The notes under the pieces: generated by a model
What the model saw: the letters and a program-made list of their open reading frames with translations, nothing else
Database searches by the model: none
Told to the model about the DNA's origin: nothing
Program-made: the position numbers and the translations under genes
Assembly (NCBI GenBank): GCA_910584035.1
Contig: CAJTZR010000001.1
Coordinates: forward strand, 1 to 64,000
Source: an uncultured Christensenella sp.
Lineage (GTDB): Bacteria; Bacillota; Clostridia; Christensenellales; UBA3700
DNA length: 64,000 bases
Reading direction: 5' to 3'
Shown here: positions 27,282 through 36,010 of the stretch, in pieces
Layout of the letters: each line of letters opens with the position of its first letter
Position numbering within the stretch: position 1 is the stretch's first letter

Positions 27282-27310
27282 AGTATACAACAATTTATGT
27301 ATCTTGTCAA
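27282..27310 (-). promoter_or_regulatory. Sigma-A promoter of nrdDG
   Basis: On the minus strand TTGACA (27310-27305), 17 bp and TATACT (27287-27282), 43 bp before the nrdD ATG. Confidence 0.8.
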
Positions 27311-27315
27311 GAGGA

Positions 27316-27378
27316 AAATACTATATCTTGTGGTCAATTTTGTGCAAAATTCAATTTTGACCACAAGATATAGTATTT
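27316..27378. promoter_or_regulatory. Pair of inverted NrdR-box-like operators
   Basis: Two perfect 22-bp inverted arms (27316-27337 and 27357-27378) are separated by 19 bp. Each contains ATACTATATCTTGTGG or its complement, which matches the NrdR consensus acaCwAtATaTwGtgt at 13 of 16 positions. The boxes are 43 bp apart, about four helical turns, and end 6 bp upstream of the nrdDG -35. Repression by NrdR-ATP/dATP is the likely role. The rest of the gap up to 27704 is AT-rich with no gene. Confidence 0.75.
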
Positions 27379-27704
27379 AAGTAAAATTTTATGTAAAATT
27401 TATATATGTAAAAATAGCTTGTTATTTTACATTTGGAAACCATTTGTGAATAATACTAAACCATAGGTTATTAATTTCTTGCTAAAATTGTAAATTTATT
27501 TTACATAATACAACAAAAGCAAAATTTATGTAAAAAATAATAATGATTACTATTTTTATGTAAAAAATAAATAAAAATTTTTATACAAAATAAAAGACGT
27601 TAAAAACAGATATTATTTAAGACATAATATTGCTAACAAAAATTTTTGACATATTTTGCATAATTTCGACAAGCATATGTATACTAACAAAAAGAGAGGT
27701 GTTT

Positions 27705-28418
27705 ATGCAAGCTGTTATTATGGCGGGGGGTTATGGCACAAGACTTAGACCGCTTACAAATGAAATTCCAAAACCAATGGTGCCAATAATAGATAAACCA
27801 ATAATTGAATATATTGTATTACATTTAAAAAAGTATGGCTTTACAGATATTATAGTAACTTTAGGCTACAAACCAGAGGAGATTATGTCATATTTAGGCG
27901 ATGGTTCTAAATATGGGGTGCAAATTAGATATAATATTGAAAGCACACCACTAGGAACGGCGGGAAGCGTAAAGGCTGTAAATGAGATTTTAGAAAAAAC
28001 CTTTTTAGTAATAAGCGGTGATAGTTTTACAAATGTAAACTTATATGAGGTTGCTAAGTATCACGCAACACACCCAAAGGCAATTACTATGGTTGTAAAA
28101 GAGCTAGATGATGTAAAAGGCTTTGGCGTTGTAAAGTTTGATGAGGACGGTAATATACAAGATTTTGTGGAAAAACCAGAATCAAGCAAATTGAAATTTG
28201 TCAATACAGGAATGTATATGATAGAAAAAAAGATTTTGCAAACAGTGCCAGAGGGCAAGTTTGACTTTTCAAGAGATTTGTTCCCAACTGTACTTGATGA
28301 AATGAAAGCGTATGTAATGAGAGAGTATTGGTCAGATATTGGAACATTATCCTCATATTATTTGACAAATAATGAGGTAGCACTTAACCCACAAAACTTT
28401 GGTGTGCAATTGTATTAA
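27705..28418 (+). CDS. Sugar-1-phosphate nucleotidyltransferase
   Basis: The protein has 237 residues and only the nucleotidyltransferase domain. The N-terminal GGYGTRLRPLTNEIPKPMVPI is the NTP-binding signature, and GDSFTNVNL carries the metal Asp. It makes an NDP-sugar (GDP-mannose or dTDP/UDP-glucose type) for cell-surface glycans. It lacks the C-terminal beta-helix seen in longer mannose-1-phosphate guanylyltransferases. ATG 27705 is supported by AAAGAGAGG; the upstream in-frame extension has no ribosome site. No glycan genes are adjacent, so the sugar is unknown. Confidence 0.82.
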   Translation: MQAVIMAGGYGTRLRPLTNEIPKPMVPIIDKPIIEYIVLHLKKYGFTDIIVTLGYKPEEIMSYLGDGSKYGVQIRYNIESTPLGTAGSVKAVNEILEKTFLVISGDSFTNVNLYEVAKYHATHPKAITMVVKELDDVKGFGVVKFDEDGNIQDFVEKPESSKLKFVNTGMYMIEKKILQTVPEGKFDFSRDLFPTVLDEMKAYVMREYWSDIGTLSSYYLTNNEVALNPQNFGVQLY

Positions 28419-29004
28419 TCAATAGTTTAAATAGATAAAAAATTATATAAATATTTATATTAATATATATGTTATTTATTATAATATAAGTATTATAGTA
28501 TTATTTTAATAATGTAGTACAGCCGACAGCTATTCAAAGAATGTAAATATAGTATATTATAAATTATATATAGAAAAAATAGTTATATTTAGTTTAACAT
28601 TATATTATTAATATTGTAGATAACCAATAGTTAAAACTTTTAAGCATTACCATATAAATATCTTTAGATATAATAAAGCTAAATTTTGATTTTAACTATA
28701 TTTATATATAAATATGATATACCTAATAATGTTAACCAAAAATTTAAAACAAACTATAAATTTTGAATTATTTACTAAGTGTATTGCTCAATAAATGACT
28801 TGTTAAAATAATTTGATTAATAAAAAAGAGCTAGAACTAAGTTATACCCTTAGGCTACAATTGCCTAACAACGTTTTTTAACATAGCTCATTTCCAACTT
28901 GATTTTTAGATTATATAACATTTTAAGCTATGTAAATGTTTTTGCCAATAATTTTCTCAAAAAATGCGATTAATTATAAAAAATTACCTTCAAATATTGT
29001 GATT
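28419..29004. other. Gene-free AT-rich region
   Basis: No coding frame with a ribosome site is seen. The only structure is a weak hairpin TTAGGC/GCCTAA near 28850 followed by a T-run around 28875. The gap continues with a terminator (29005-29040) and two repeat copies (C and B). Confidence 0.5.
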
Positions 29005-29040
29005 AAAAAACTACTTGTGTTTAAACACAAGTAGTTTTTT
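29005..29040. terminator. Perfect palindromic bidirectional terminator
   Basis: AAAAAACTACTTGTGT, a TTAA loop and ACACAAGTAGTTTTTT. It can stop transcripts from both sides. It is 0.6 kb from the nucleotidyltransferase and 0.4 kb from the transketolase genes. Confidence 0.8.
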
Positions 29041-29088
29041 AATACATAATTTTAAATTAAACAAGGTTAATTTTTGCGAATATAACTT

Positions 29089-29266
29089 AAAGCTAATGCT
29101 TTTTATGATAAATCAATAAAGTAAAATTCAAATTAAAATCACTAAAATAATTATTTTAGTGTATATTTATGGGCAATCAATTTACTATACTCACATACTT
29201 TTATTCAAAAATTCACTATAACTTTTTAGTGAGGGTATATGGATAGCTTACGATAATTTTAATTAT
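29089..29266. repeat. Dispersed repeat, diverged copy C
   Basis: It shares AAAGCTAATGCTTTTTATGA-type DNA with copy A and the end TATGGATAGCTTACGATAATT with copy B. The hairpin is changed to TCACTATAACTTTTTAGTGA. It also contains a perfect 22-bp palindrome at 29140-29161 (CACTAAAATAA and its complement). It sits immediately before copy B, in tandem. Confidence 0.65.
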
Positions 29267-29271
29267 GAGGT

Positions 29272-29442
29272 TTTAATTTGAGAGAACTCAAATTAAACCA
29301 AAGCTACGCTTTTACTTGATAAATCAAGCAGACATTATTTGACTTAACAATTGCTGATGTCAAATGACACTATGTGTCGCTATCGTAATCCCCACAAAAT
29401 AACTTTTTTGTGGGGTAAATGTACAGCTTCCGATAATTTTAA
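29272..29442. repeat. Dispersed repeat, full copy B
   Basis: It is about 171 bp and aligns with copy A end to end (TTTAATTTGAGAGAACTCAA, AAATCAAGCAGACATTATTT, then the identical CCCCACAAAATAACTT hairpin core). It abuts the stop codon of the transketolase gene, so its hairpin would be in that gene's 3' untranslated RNA. Confidence 0.8.
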
Positions 29443-30393
29443 TTATTTTTTCTTGCTAAAAGCCTCTTTTGCCTTATCAATGATATCTTGTTCAGTTAAG
29501 TGCATTACCTCTGCAAGATAAGCTTCTTTACCAACTTCGCCGTATCTGTCACCAATACCAACTCTTGACATAGGAATTAGTACATTGTTTTCCAAAAGTA
29601 GGGAAGCTACTTCAGAACCTAAACCGCCAATCAAGTGATGATTTTCGCAAGTTACTACAGCACCAGTTTCACGACAAGCTTTTAAAATAGTAGCAGTGTC
29701 AAGTGGTTTGTAAGTATGCAAAGCAATAACTTTTGCGTCAATGCCCTCAGCCTTAAGTCGCATTGCAGCAGTTACTGCACGATGTACCATAATACCACAA
29801 GCAATAATTGTAATATCACCGCCGTCAACGATAACGTTTGCTTTAAATAAATCAATTTTAGAGTTGCTAGAGTAAATAGCAGGTGTCTTTTTCCTTTGTA
29901 ATCTAATATACATTGGCTTATCGCACTTTAGTATTTGAGGGAATAATTTATCTAGGCAAACACAATCGCAAGGCTCAACAACTACCATATCTGGAACTTG
30001 TGTCATCAATGCAACGTCCTCAAAACTCATATGAGTACCGCCATTAATTTGTGCCATAATACCAGGGTCAGTACCTACAATTTTAACATTTTGTTTTGTG
30101 TAACCAACGCTTACTGCGATTTGGTCGTAACATCTTCTTGTAGCAAAAGGGCTGAAAGAAGAGCAGAATGGCACTTTGCCACAGCTTGCAAGACCAGCAG
30201 CTACGCCAATCATATTACTTTCCGCAATACCGCAGTTGATAAAACGTCTTGGGTAAGCATCTTTAAATTTGCCAGTACCTATGCAGTTCATAAGGTCTGC
30301 CTCAAGTACAACTATTCTTCTGTCAAATTTAGAGTATTTAATCAAATTGTCAACATAAACTTGACGCATTTCTTTATTATGTAAATCGCTCAT
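29443..30393 (-). CDS. Transketolase, C-terminal subunit
   Basis: The protein has 316 residues: the pyrimidine-binding domain (residues of about 10-175, with MRQVYVDNLIKYSKFDRRIVVLEADL and CGIAESNMIGVAAGLA) plus the transketolase C-domain. It pairs with the upstream N-terminal subunit to form one thiamine-diphosphate enzyme of the pentose phosphate pathway, a split form common in Firmicutes. ATG 30393 is preceded by GGGGAGG and overlaps the upstream stop (ATGA). DXP synthase is excluded by the split and by the lack of its longer N-part. Confidence 0.9.
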   Translation of the reverse strand: MSDLHNKEMRQVYVDNLIKYSKFDRRIVVLEADLMNCIGTGKFKDAYPRRFINCGIAESNMIGVAAGLASCGKVPFCSSFSPFATRRCYDQIAVSVGYTKQNVKIVGTDPGIMAQINGGTHMSFEDVALMTQVPDMVVVEPCDCVCLDKLFPQILKCDKPMYIRLQRKKTPAIYSSNSKIDLFKANVIVDGGDITIIACGIMVHRAVTAAMRLKAEGIDAKVIALHTYKPLDTATILKACRETGAVVTCENHHLIGGLGSEVASLLLENNVLIPMSRVGIGDRYGEVGKEAYLAEVMHLTEQDIIDKAKEAFSKKK

Positions 30394-31211
30394 TTTAATA
30401 CCTCCCCAGTACATTCATTGGCAAGCATTTCAGCAGTAAAGCTAACACTATGTGATTTGTAGTGTCCTTCACAACATTTAACGCCTTTACCTTTGATAGT
30501 GTTAAGGACAATAGCGGTTGGTGTCCTAGATGCACGACATTTTGTAACAACCTCAACTATTTTCTCAATGTCGTGACCATCAATAGAATATACTTTGTAA
30601 CCAAATGCACGTAGTTTAGATTCAAAAGGCTCAACCTTACATACATCTTCAGTCATACCATCAATTTGCATTCTGTTATTATCAATAATTGCAGTAAAGT
30701 TAGATAAATGTCTAGATGAGGCAAGCATAAGTGCTTCCCAAACTTGACCTTCTTGGCTTTCACCATCGCCAACAATTGCAAAAGTGTGGTAATTTTTCTT
30801 ATCAATTCTTCCAGCAATAGCCATACCTACAGCGGCAGAAATTCCTTGACCTAATGAACCTGCTGTAAAATCTACACCAGTTACTTTTAACATATCTGCG
30901 TGTGATGGAAGAGTTGTGCCGTTTTGGTTTAATGTAAGCAATAAGCTTTTGTCAAAATATCCTCTTGCTGCAAGGGTAGCATATAAACCTGGTGCAGCGT
31001 GACCTTTAGATAGCACAATTCTATCTCTGTTTGGATTTTTTGGGTCTTCTGGGTCAATGTTAGTGCTATGAAAATATAACACAGTAAGCAACTCAATTAT
31101 GCTTGATGAGCCACCAATATGACCAACACCAAAATTAGCAATACACTCAATGCACATTTTACGAATTAAATCTGCTGTTTCGTATAGTTTTTCGATAGTG
31201 TTTTGTTCCAT
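30390..31211 (-). CDS. Transketolase, N-terminal subunit
   Basis: The protein has 273 residues and is the thiamine-diphosphate-binding half: VGHIGGSSSIIELLTVLYF, LSKGHAAPGLYATLA, GSLGQGISAAVGMAIAG and the GDGES...NN metal-diphosphate motif (VGDGESQEGQVWEAL, IDNNRMQ). It works only together with the next gene's product. Expression is coupled by a 4-bp overlap. The 327-bp upstream gap to the divergent deacetylase gene holds promoters but no gene. Confidence 0.92.
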   Translation of the reverse strand: MEQNTIEKLYETADLIRKMCIECIANFGVGHIGGSSSIIELLTVLYFHSTNIDPEDPKNPNRDRIVLSKGHAAPGLYATLAARGYFDKSLLLTLNQNGTTLPSHADMLKVTGVDFTAGSLGQGISAAVGMAIAGRIDKKNYHTFAIVGDGESQEGQVWEALMLASSRHLSNFTAIIDNNRMQIDGMTEDVCKVEPFESKLRAFGYKVYSIDGHDIEKIVEVVTKCRASRTPTAIVLNTIKGKGVKCCEGHYKSHSVSFTAEMLANECTGEVLK

Positions 31212-31489
31212 TTTTAACTCCTAAAAAAAATAAAGCTATAAGAAGTAAATTTTTACTTTTGCTAAAACTTGTATTGCTAGTGCAATAAACTTGGTAAAAC
31301 AAGTACTTCCGTTTATAACTTCCATTGCTCAAAATTGTGATTTTTACACATTTTGTGACAACTTTTGGTAATGTATTTGCAAATTGCAACTTTACTTACT
31401 TATTATAATATAAAAATATTTTTATATCAAGTTATTTTGATAGTATTTTACAAAAAAGATAAATTTTTTAAAAGTCACATAAGTCAGCT

Positions 31490-31519
31490 TTGAATAATTT
31501 GGTAAATTTTCCTTATACT
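31490..31519 (+). promoter_or_regulatory. Sigma-A promoter of the polysaccharide deacetylase
   Basis: TTGAAT, 18 bp and TATACT, 19 bp before the GTG start. It lies in the 327-bp divergent gap after the transketolase N-subunit; nothing else is recognised in that gap. Confidence 0.55.
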
Positions 31520-31538
31520 AAAGGAAAGGAGGGTATAC

Positions 31539-32459
31539 GTGGCAAAGAATAATGGTAATAAATTTATTTTTCTTTTAATCATATGTGTGTTGGCTGTGGC
31601 TATTATCCTTATTATGGGTGGCGGCAAAAGTGGTGAAACCTCAAAAGCAAAAAGCTTGGTGGGGATAACAACTGATAATGTAAGCGAAGATAATTCCCAA
31701 ATGGTAAATGCTAGTGAAAATTCAATTGAACTTTTATGTCTAATGTACCATAATGTCGTTGCAGACAATCAAAAACAAGGCGATTATGAAATACGTGTAT
31801 CTGCTTTGGAAAGAGATTTTAAAGAACTAACAAGTATGGGGTACAAATGTGTTGATAGTAAGGAATTGCTCAGCATTGTAGATAACAAAAAATATGGCAA
31901 ATATGTAATGATTACTTTTGATGACGGCTTTTATGGTGTGTATAAGCATTTGCCTAGTTTACTGGAAAAATACAATATGAAAGCAGTTGTCTCTGTTGTT
32001 GGTGAGTATATTGACTGGCAAGATAAGCAAAATTACAAATCAAGATGTAGTTATATGAATACTTTGGAGGTAAAAGAACTTTCCAAAAATAAACGAGTGG
32101 AAATTGCCTATCACTCATATGAATTGCATCATATCAATGGCAGACGTGGTGTAAAAATTAAAAAAGGTGAGAATGCTTCTGAATACACTACAATGTTTAC
32201 CAATGATACAAAAAAGTTGAATAGTAAACTTAAAAGTTTGGGGATAAAAAGCAGTGTATATTGTTATCCATATGGTGAGTTTTGTAAGGAAAGTGAAAAG
32301 GTATTAAAAGACCTTAACTTTAATATTACTATGACTTGTGCGGAAAAGGTGAATTATCTATCTAGCAGACAATCTTTATTTTTAATAGGTAGGATAAATC
32401 GTGCCGCAAGTTATCAAAATATAAATAACTTACTTTTAAAGGCTTGCAATATGCATTAA
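31539..32459 (+). CDS. Membrane-anchored polysaccharide deacetylase (NodB/CE4 fold)
   Basis: The protein has 306 residues. A hydrophobic N-terminus (about 7-27) exports and anchors it. CE4 motifs are visible: TFDDGF (base and metal Asp), H-S-Y-E-L-H (metal His pair) and CYPYGEFC (arginine-motif position). It removes acetyl groups from N-acetylglucosamine polymers such as peptidoglycan or surface glycan. The GTG start follows GGAAAGGAGGG. The pseudouridine synthase gene follows 19 bp later. It is shorter than PgdA-type enzymes and has no other domain. Confidence 0.85.
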   Translation: MAKNNGNKFIFLLIICVLAVAIILIMGGGKSGETSKAKSLVGITTDNVSEDNSQMVNASENSIELLCLMYHNVVADNQKQGDYEIRVSALERDFKELTSMGYKCVDSKELLSIVDNKKYGKYVMITFDDGFYGVYKHLPSLLEKYNMKAVVSVVGEYIDWQDKQNYKSRCSYMNTLEVKELSKNKRVEIAYHSYELHHINGRRGVKIKKGENASEYTTMFTNDTKKLNSKLKSLGIKSSVYCYPYGEFCKESEKVLKDLNFNITMTCAEKVNYLSSRQSLFLIGRINRAASYQNINNLLLKACNMH

Positions 32460-32478
32460 ATTATGTTATTGTAAGTAT

Positions 32479-33369
32479 GTGGAAAGAATTTTTGATTATA
32501 TCGCAGATAGCGATTGCAGTGTTGAAAACTTTTTAAAAAGCAAAGGCTATTCAAGTAGAATTTGCAATTTATTAAAAAAAGAATTAGGCTTGGTTATGGT
32601 TAATAGCAAGCCTGTTTTTGTAGTTGATAAAGTAAGCGTTGGGGATAAAATTCAAGTAAAACTAAAGGAAAACCCTACGAAAATCGTACCATTTGACTAC
32701 AAAGTGGATATTTGCTATGAGGATGAGGATATTGCAATTATCAATAAAGGTGCAGACATTGCAGTAATTGCGACAAATGCTCATTATGGAAAAAGTCTAA
32801 TGAATGCTTTGGCAAATGTGTGGGGTGATTTTGTCTTTCACCCAGTCAATAGATTGGATAAAGGTACAAGCGGTTTAATGGTTGTTGCAAAAAATAGCTT
32901 AGCACATAGTATTTTGTCAAATAGTATTGCAGAGGATAAGGATAATCAAATTAAAAATGTAAAGAGAGAATATCTTGCACTTGTGCATAATTACAATAGT
33001 ATTTTGACGGGAACTGGCGAGATTGTAGCTGATATAGGCATTGCAAACGGCAATAGCCTAGTGCGTGGAGTGGTAAGTGAGGGTGGCAAGTATGCCAAAA
33101 CCTACTATCAAGTATTACAAAGTTGCGAGCAATTTAGCTTGGTAAAAATTATACTTGCAACTGGCAGAACTCACCAAATAAGAGTGCATATGTCACATAT
33201 AGGACATCCACTTTTAGGCGATGACCTATACGGCGGTGATAAAAATCTAATATCACGCCCCGCCTTACATAGTGCAAAAATTTCGTTTACACACCCCATA
33301 ACAAATACCCTAATCGTACAAACCGCCCCAATCCCCACCGATATGCAAGAGATTTTGGAGAAGTTTTAG
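32479..33369 (+). CDS. RluA-family pseudouridine synthase
   Basis: The protein has 296 residues. An S4-like N-terminus (about 10-70, with SVENFLKSKGYSSRICNLLKKELGLVMVNSKPV) binds RNA. The catalytic motif is NRLDKGTSGLMVV (Asp nucleophile; the usual His is Asn), followed by ILATGRTHQIRVHMSHIGHPLLGDDLYGG. It isomerises uridine in rRNA or tRNA; which site (RluC, RluD or YjbO type) cannot be read. GTG is used because no in-frame ATG fits. The ribosome site is weak, so coupling to the deacetylase gene is likely. Confidence 0.87.
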   Translation: MERIFDYIADSDCSVENFLKSKGYSSRICNLLKKELGLVMVNSKPVFVVDKVSVGDKIQVKLKENPTKIVPFDYKVDICYEDEDIAIINKGADIAVIATNAHYGKSLMNALANVWGDFVFHPVNRLDKGTSGLMVVAKNSLAHSILSNSIAEDKDNQIKNVKREYLALVHNYNSILTGTGEIVADIGIANGNSLVRGVVSEGGKYAKTYYQVLQSCEQFSLVKIILATGRTHQIRVHMSHIGHPLLGDDLYGGDKNLISRPALHSAKISFTHPITNTLIVQTAPIPTDMQEILEKF

Positions 33370-33609
33370 GTAATATCACAACATTGATTGTACACAATAT
33401 CATAAATTCGCTTATATGTCAATAATATTTGATATATAAATTTTATAAAGTTATTAAATATAATTTGAAGATTTTAATATTTTGGTTGATGAAGTTATAA
33501 AGCTTAAATCGCAAAAGTATTATAGCATTAAAATAAATAAAATAGTCTTATATTATAATAATATGTTTAGGCGATTTTATATTAAATTAAAATAACAAAT
33601 TAAAAATTT

Positions 33610-33660
33610 ATTAAATGCAACTTTTACAAAAGCTTAGTAAAATTAGTTGCATTTAATTTT
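33610..33660 (+). terminator. Probable terminator
   Basis: Arms ATTAAATGCAACT (33610-33622) and AGTTGCATTTAAT (33645-33657), then T residues, with a long 22-base loop. It is 240 bp after the pseudouridine synthase; nothing else is recognised in that stretch. Confidence 0.45.
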
Positions 33661-33752
33661 TATTTGTTGCATAATTGGAATAATATCGCTGTATAATTAT
33701 ATATTGCAGAGTTTTGAAAATGTAAATTTTTTAAATATTTTCTCATAAAAAG

Positions 33753-33802
33753 TTGACAATTTTTGGGAATAATGTTAGAATACTAACAGTTAGTTTGCTA
33801 AC
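33753..33802 (+). promoter_or_regulatory. MarR-operon promoter with two tandem operators
   Basis: TTGACA (33753-33758), 17 bp and TAGAAT (33776-33781). Two palindromes, GTTAGAATACTAAC (33774-33787) and GTTAGTTTGCTAAC (33789-33802), share arms GTTAG/CTAAC. They are 15 bp apart centre to centre; the first contains the -10. This is a self-repression layout. Confidence 0.85.
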
Positions 33803-33824
33803 AATTTATTTTTACGGAGTTGCT

Positions 33825-34289
33825 ATGAGAGAATATTTTAAAGATGATATTATGGTAATATTTAATTTGATTGGACACAGAATCAATGATTCTGAAAAGT
33901 TGCGTTTAATAGGTGAGGAGTTATCTCATAGGAAAGCTGCGGTAATTGGTATAGTTGATGAGTTTGGTGATAAACCAGTTTATCAAAAGGATATTGGTAG
34001 AATTTTGAGAATTAGGCGTTCAACTGCAACTAGTATGTTGCAAGATATGGAAAAGGAAGGCTTAATCATAAGACAAACTGTAGGTGACGATTTAAGGTTA
34101 AAGCAAATTGTGCTTACAGAGAAAGCTATGGATTATGCTAAAATCTTAAAAGAAGAGTTTAGAATGATTGAGAATTTAATCGTAAAAGATTTTAGCGAAG
34201 AGGAAAAGGCTCAGCTTAAGAGCTTTTTTGAAAGAATTAAAAATAATTTGATTGTAGATAGGAGGCATAAATGTTCAAAGAATTGTTAA
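33825..34289 (+). CDS. MarR-family transcriptional regulator
   Basis: The protein has 154 residues with a winged helix-turn-helix (PVYQKDIGRILRIRRSTATSMLQDMEKEGLIIRQTVGDDLRLKQIVLTEKA, about 45-95) and dimerising helices at both ends. ATG 33825 is chosen because longer forms would begin inside the promoter. The gene overlaps the first exporter gene by 19 bp. It probably represses its own operon through the two GTTAG/CTAAC palindromes and is released by an exporter substrate. Confidence 0.9.
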   Translation: MREYFKDDIMVIFNLIGHRINDSEKLRLIGEELSHRKAAVIGIVDEFGDKPVYQKDIGRILRIRRSTATSMLQDMEKEGLIIRQTVGDDLRLKQIVLTEKAMDYAKILKEEFRMIENLIVKDFSEEEKAQLKSFFERIKNNLIVDRRHKCSKNC

Positions 34290-36010
34290 AGCACGCCAAA
34301 GGCTCGCTCAAATACACATTATTGACACCGTGTCTTGTAGCGGCTGAGGTAATAGTTGAAGTAATGTTGCCGTTTGTGACGCAAGCATTAATAGACAATG
34401 GAATTAATAAAGGAAATATGCGTTATGTAGGCATTGCAAGTGGAATACTGCTAGCTTGTGCATTGCTAGGTATGTTTTTTGGTATTTTATCTGGTTGGTC
34501 TGCAACAAAAGGAAGTACTGGTTTTGCTAAAAATTTAATGGATGATATGTATGCAAATATACAAAACTTTTCATTCAGCAATATAGATAAATTTTCTACA
34601 TCAAGCTTGATAACAAGGCTTACTACAGATGTAATGAATGTAAGACAATCATATCAAATGACATCAAGACTTGCAATGAGATGTCCAATTATGTTAATTG
34701 CATCAGTGATTATGGCATCAATGATTAGTCCAAAAGTTGCACTTATTTATCTAGGCGTTGCACCAGTGCTTGTAATTGGTTTGATACTTATTATTAGATT
34801 TGCTTTCCCACTATTTGAAAAGGTATTTAAAAGTTACGATAAAATGAACAAAGTAGTGCGTGAGAATGTCAAAGGTGTAAGAGTAGTTAAATCTTTCAAC
34901 TCACAAAGCAAAGAGATTGACAAGTTTGAGGAAGCTTCTGGTGATATTTACAAAAACTACAGCAGAGCAGAAAGACTACTTGCTTTGAACTCACCATTAA
35001 TGCAAATAGCTGTGTATGTTTCAATTTTATTGATTTGTTGGTTCTGTGCACAAAACATAGTTGTTGGTAATTTGGAAATGGGTTCAATTGTTGCACTAAT
35101 GTCATACACAATGTCAATACTTATGAGCTTAATGATGTTCTCAATGGTATTTGTTATGATAACTATGTCAAAAGCAAGTGCAGAGCGTATTGTTGAGGTA
35201 CTTAAGGAAGAGCCAAGCATAACAAATCCTGAAAACCCAGTTTACGAGGTTGAAAGCGGTGATATTGAATTTAAAAATGTTGGTTTCAGCTATGTAGGCG
35301 ATAGCAACAAAGAGTGTATGTCAAATATCAATCTATCTATTAAACAAGGTGAAATGATTGGTATTTTAGGCGGTACTGGTAGTGGTAAAACTACATTGGT
35401 AAGTTTATTGCCAAGGCTATATGATGCAACAAGTGGCGAGGTATTTGTTGGCGGACGTAATGTAAAAGAATATGACATTAAGTCTTTGCGAGATAGCGTT
35501 AGCGTGGTATTGCAAAAGAATGTATTGTTCAGTGGTAGCTTGCGAGATAATATGAAATGGGGTAACCCAAATGTGACTGACGAGCAAATAGCAGAGGCGT
35601 TGGAAATTGCTTCAGCTACTGATTTTGTAAACGGGTTCAGTGACGGCTATGACCACTATATTGAGCAAGGCGGTAGCAACTTATCTGGCGGACAAAAACA
35701 AAGATTATGTATTGCAAGAGCTTTGATAAAAGACCCTAAAATTTTGATACTTGACGACTCCACAAGTGCGGTTGATACTGCAACAGATAGGAAAATCAAG
35801 CAAGGTTTGAGAGAGACAAAAGCGGATACTACTAAGCTTATTATTGCACAAAGAATCACTTCTGTTCAAGACGCTGACAAGATTATCGTTATTGATAATG
35901 GTAAGATAAATGGTGTAGGTACTCACGAAGAGTTACTTGCAAATAACACAATTTATCAAGAGGTGTATTCATCTCAAATGAAAGGAGGGGCAGACAATGA
36001 CGAAAACTAA
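34271..36010 (+). CDS. Heterodimeric ABC exporter subunit with degenerate ATP site
   Basis: The protein has 579 residues with a six-helix membrane domain (1-310) and an ATPase domain (about 330-579). Walker A is GGTGSGKTT and the signature is LSGGQKQR. Walker B reads ILILDDSTSAVD, so the catalytic Glu is Asp. This is the known asymmetry of heterodimeric exporters such as LmrCD, BmrCD and TM287/288. The partner gene overlaps by 14 bp. It exports drugs, peptides or lipids across the membrane; its cargo is unknown. AGGAGG lies before the ATG. Confidence 0.9.
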   Translation: MFKELLKHAKGSLKYTLLTPCLVAAEVIVEVMLPFVTQALIDNGINKGNMRYVGIASGILLACALLGMFFGILSGWSATKGSTGFAKNLMDDMYANIQNFSFSNIDKFSTSSLITRLTTDVMNVRQSYQMTSRLAMRCPIMLIASVIMASMISPKVALIYLGVAPVLVIGLILIIRFAFPLFEKVFKSYDKMNKVVRENVKGVRVVKSFNSQSKEIDKFEEASGDIYKNYSRAERLLALNSPLMQIAVYVSILLICWFCAQNIVVGNLEMGSIVALMSYTMSILMSLMMFSMVFVMITMSKASAERIVEVLKEEPSITNPENPVYEVESGDIEFKNVGFSYVGDSNKECMSNINLSIKQGEMIGILGGTGSGKTTLVSLLPRLYDATSGEVFVGGRNVKEYDIKSLRDSVSVVLQKNVLFSGSLRDNMKWGNPNVTDEQIAEALEIASATDFVNGFSDGYDHYIEQGGSNLSGGQKQRLCIARALIKDPKILILDDSTSAVDTATDRKIKQGLRETKADTTKLIIAQRITSVQDADKIIVIDNGKINGVGTHEELLANNTIYQEVYSSQMKGGADNDEN

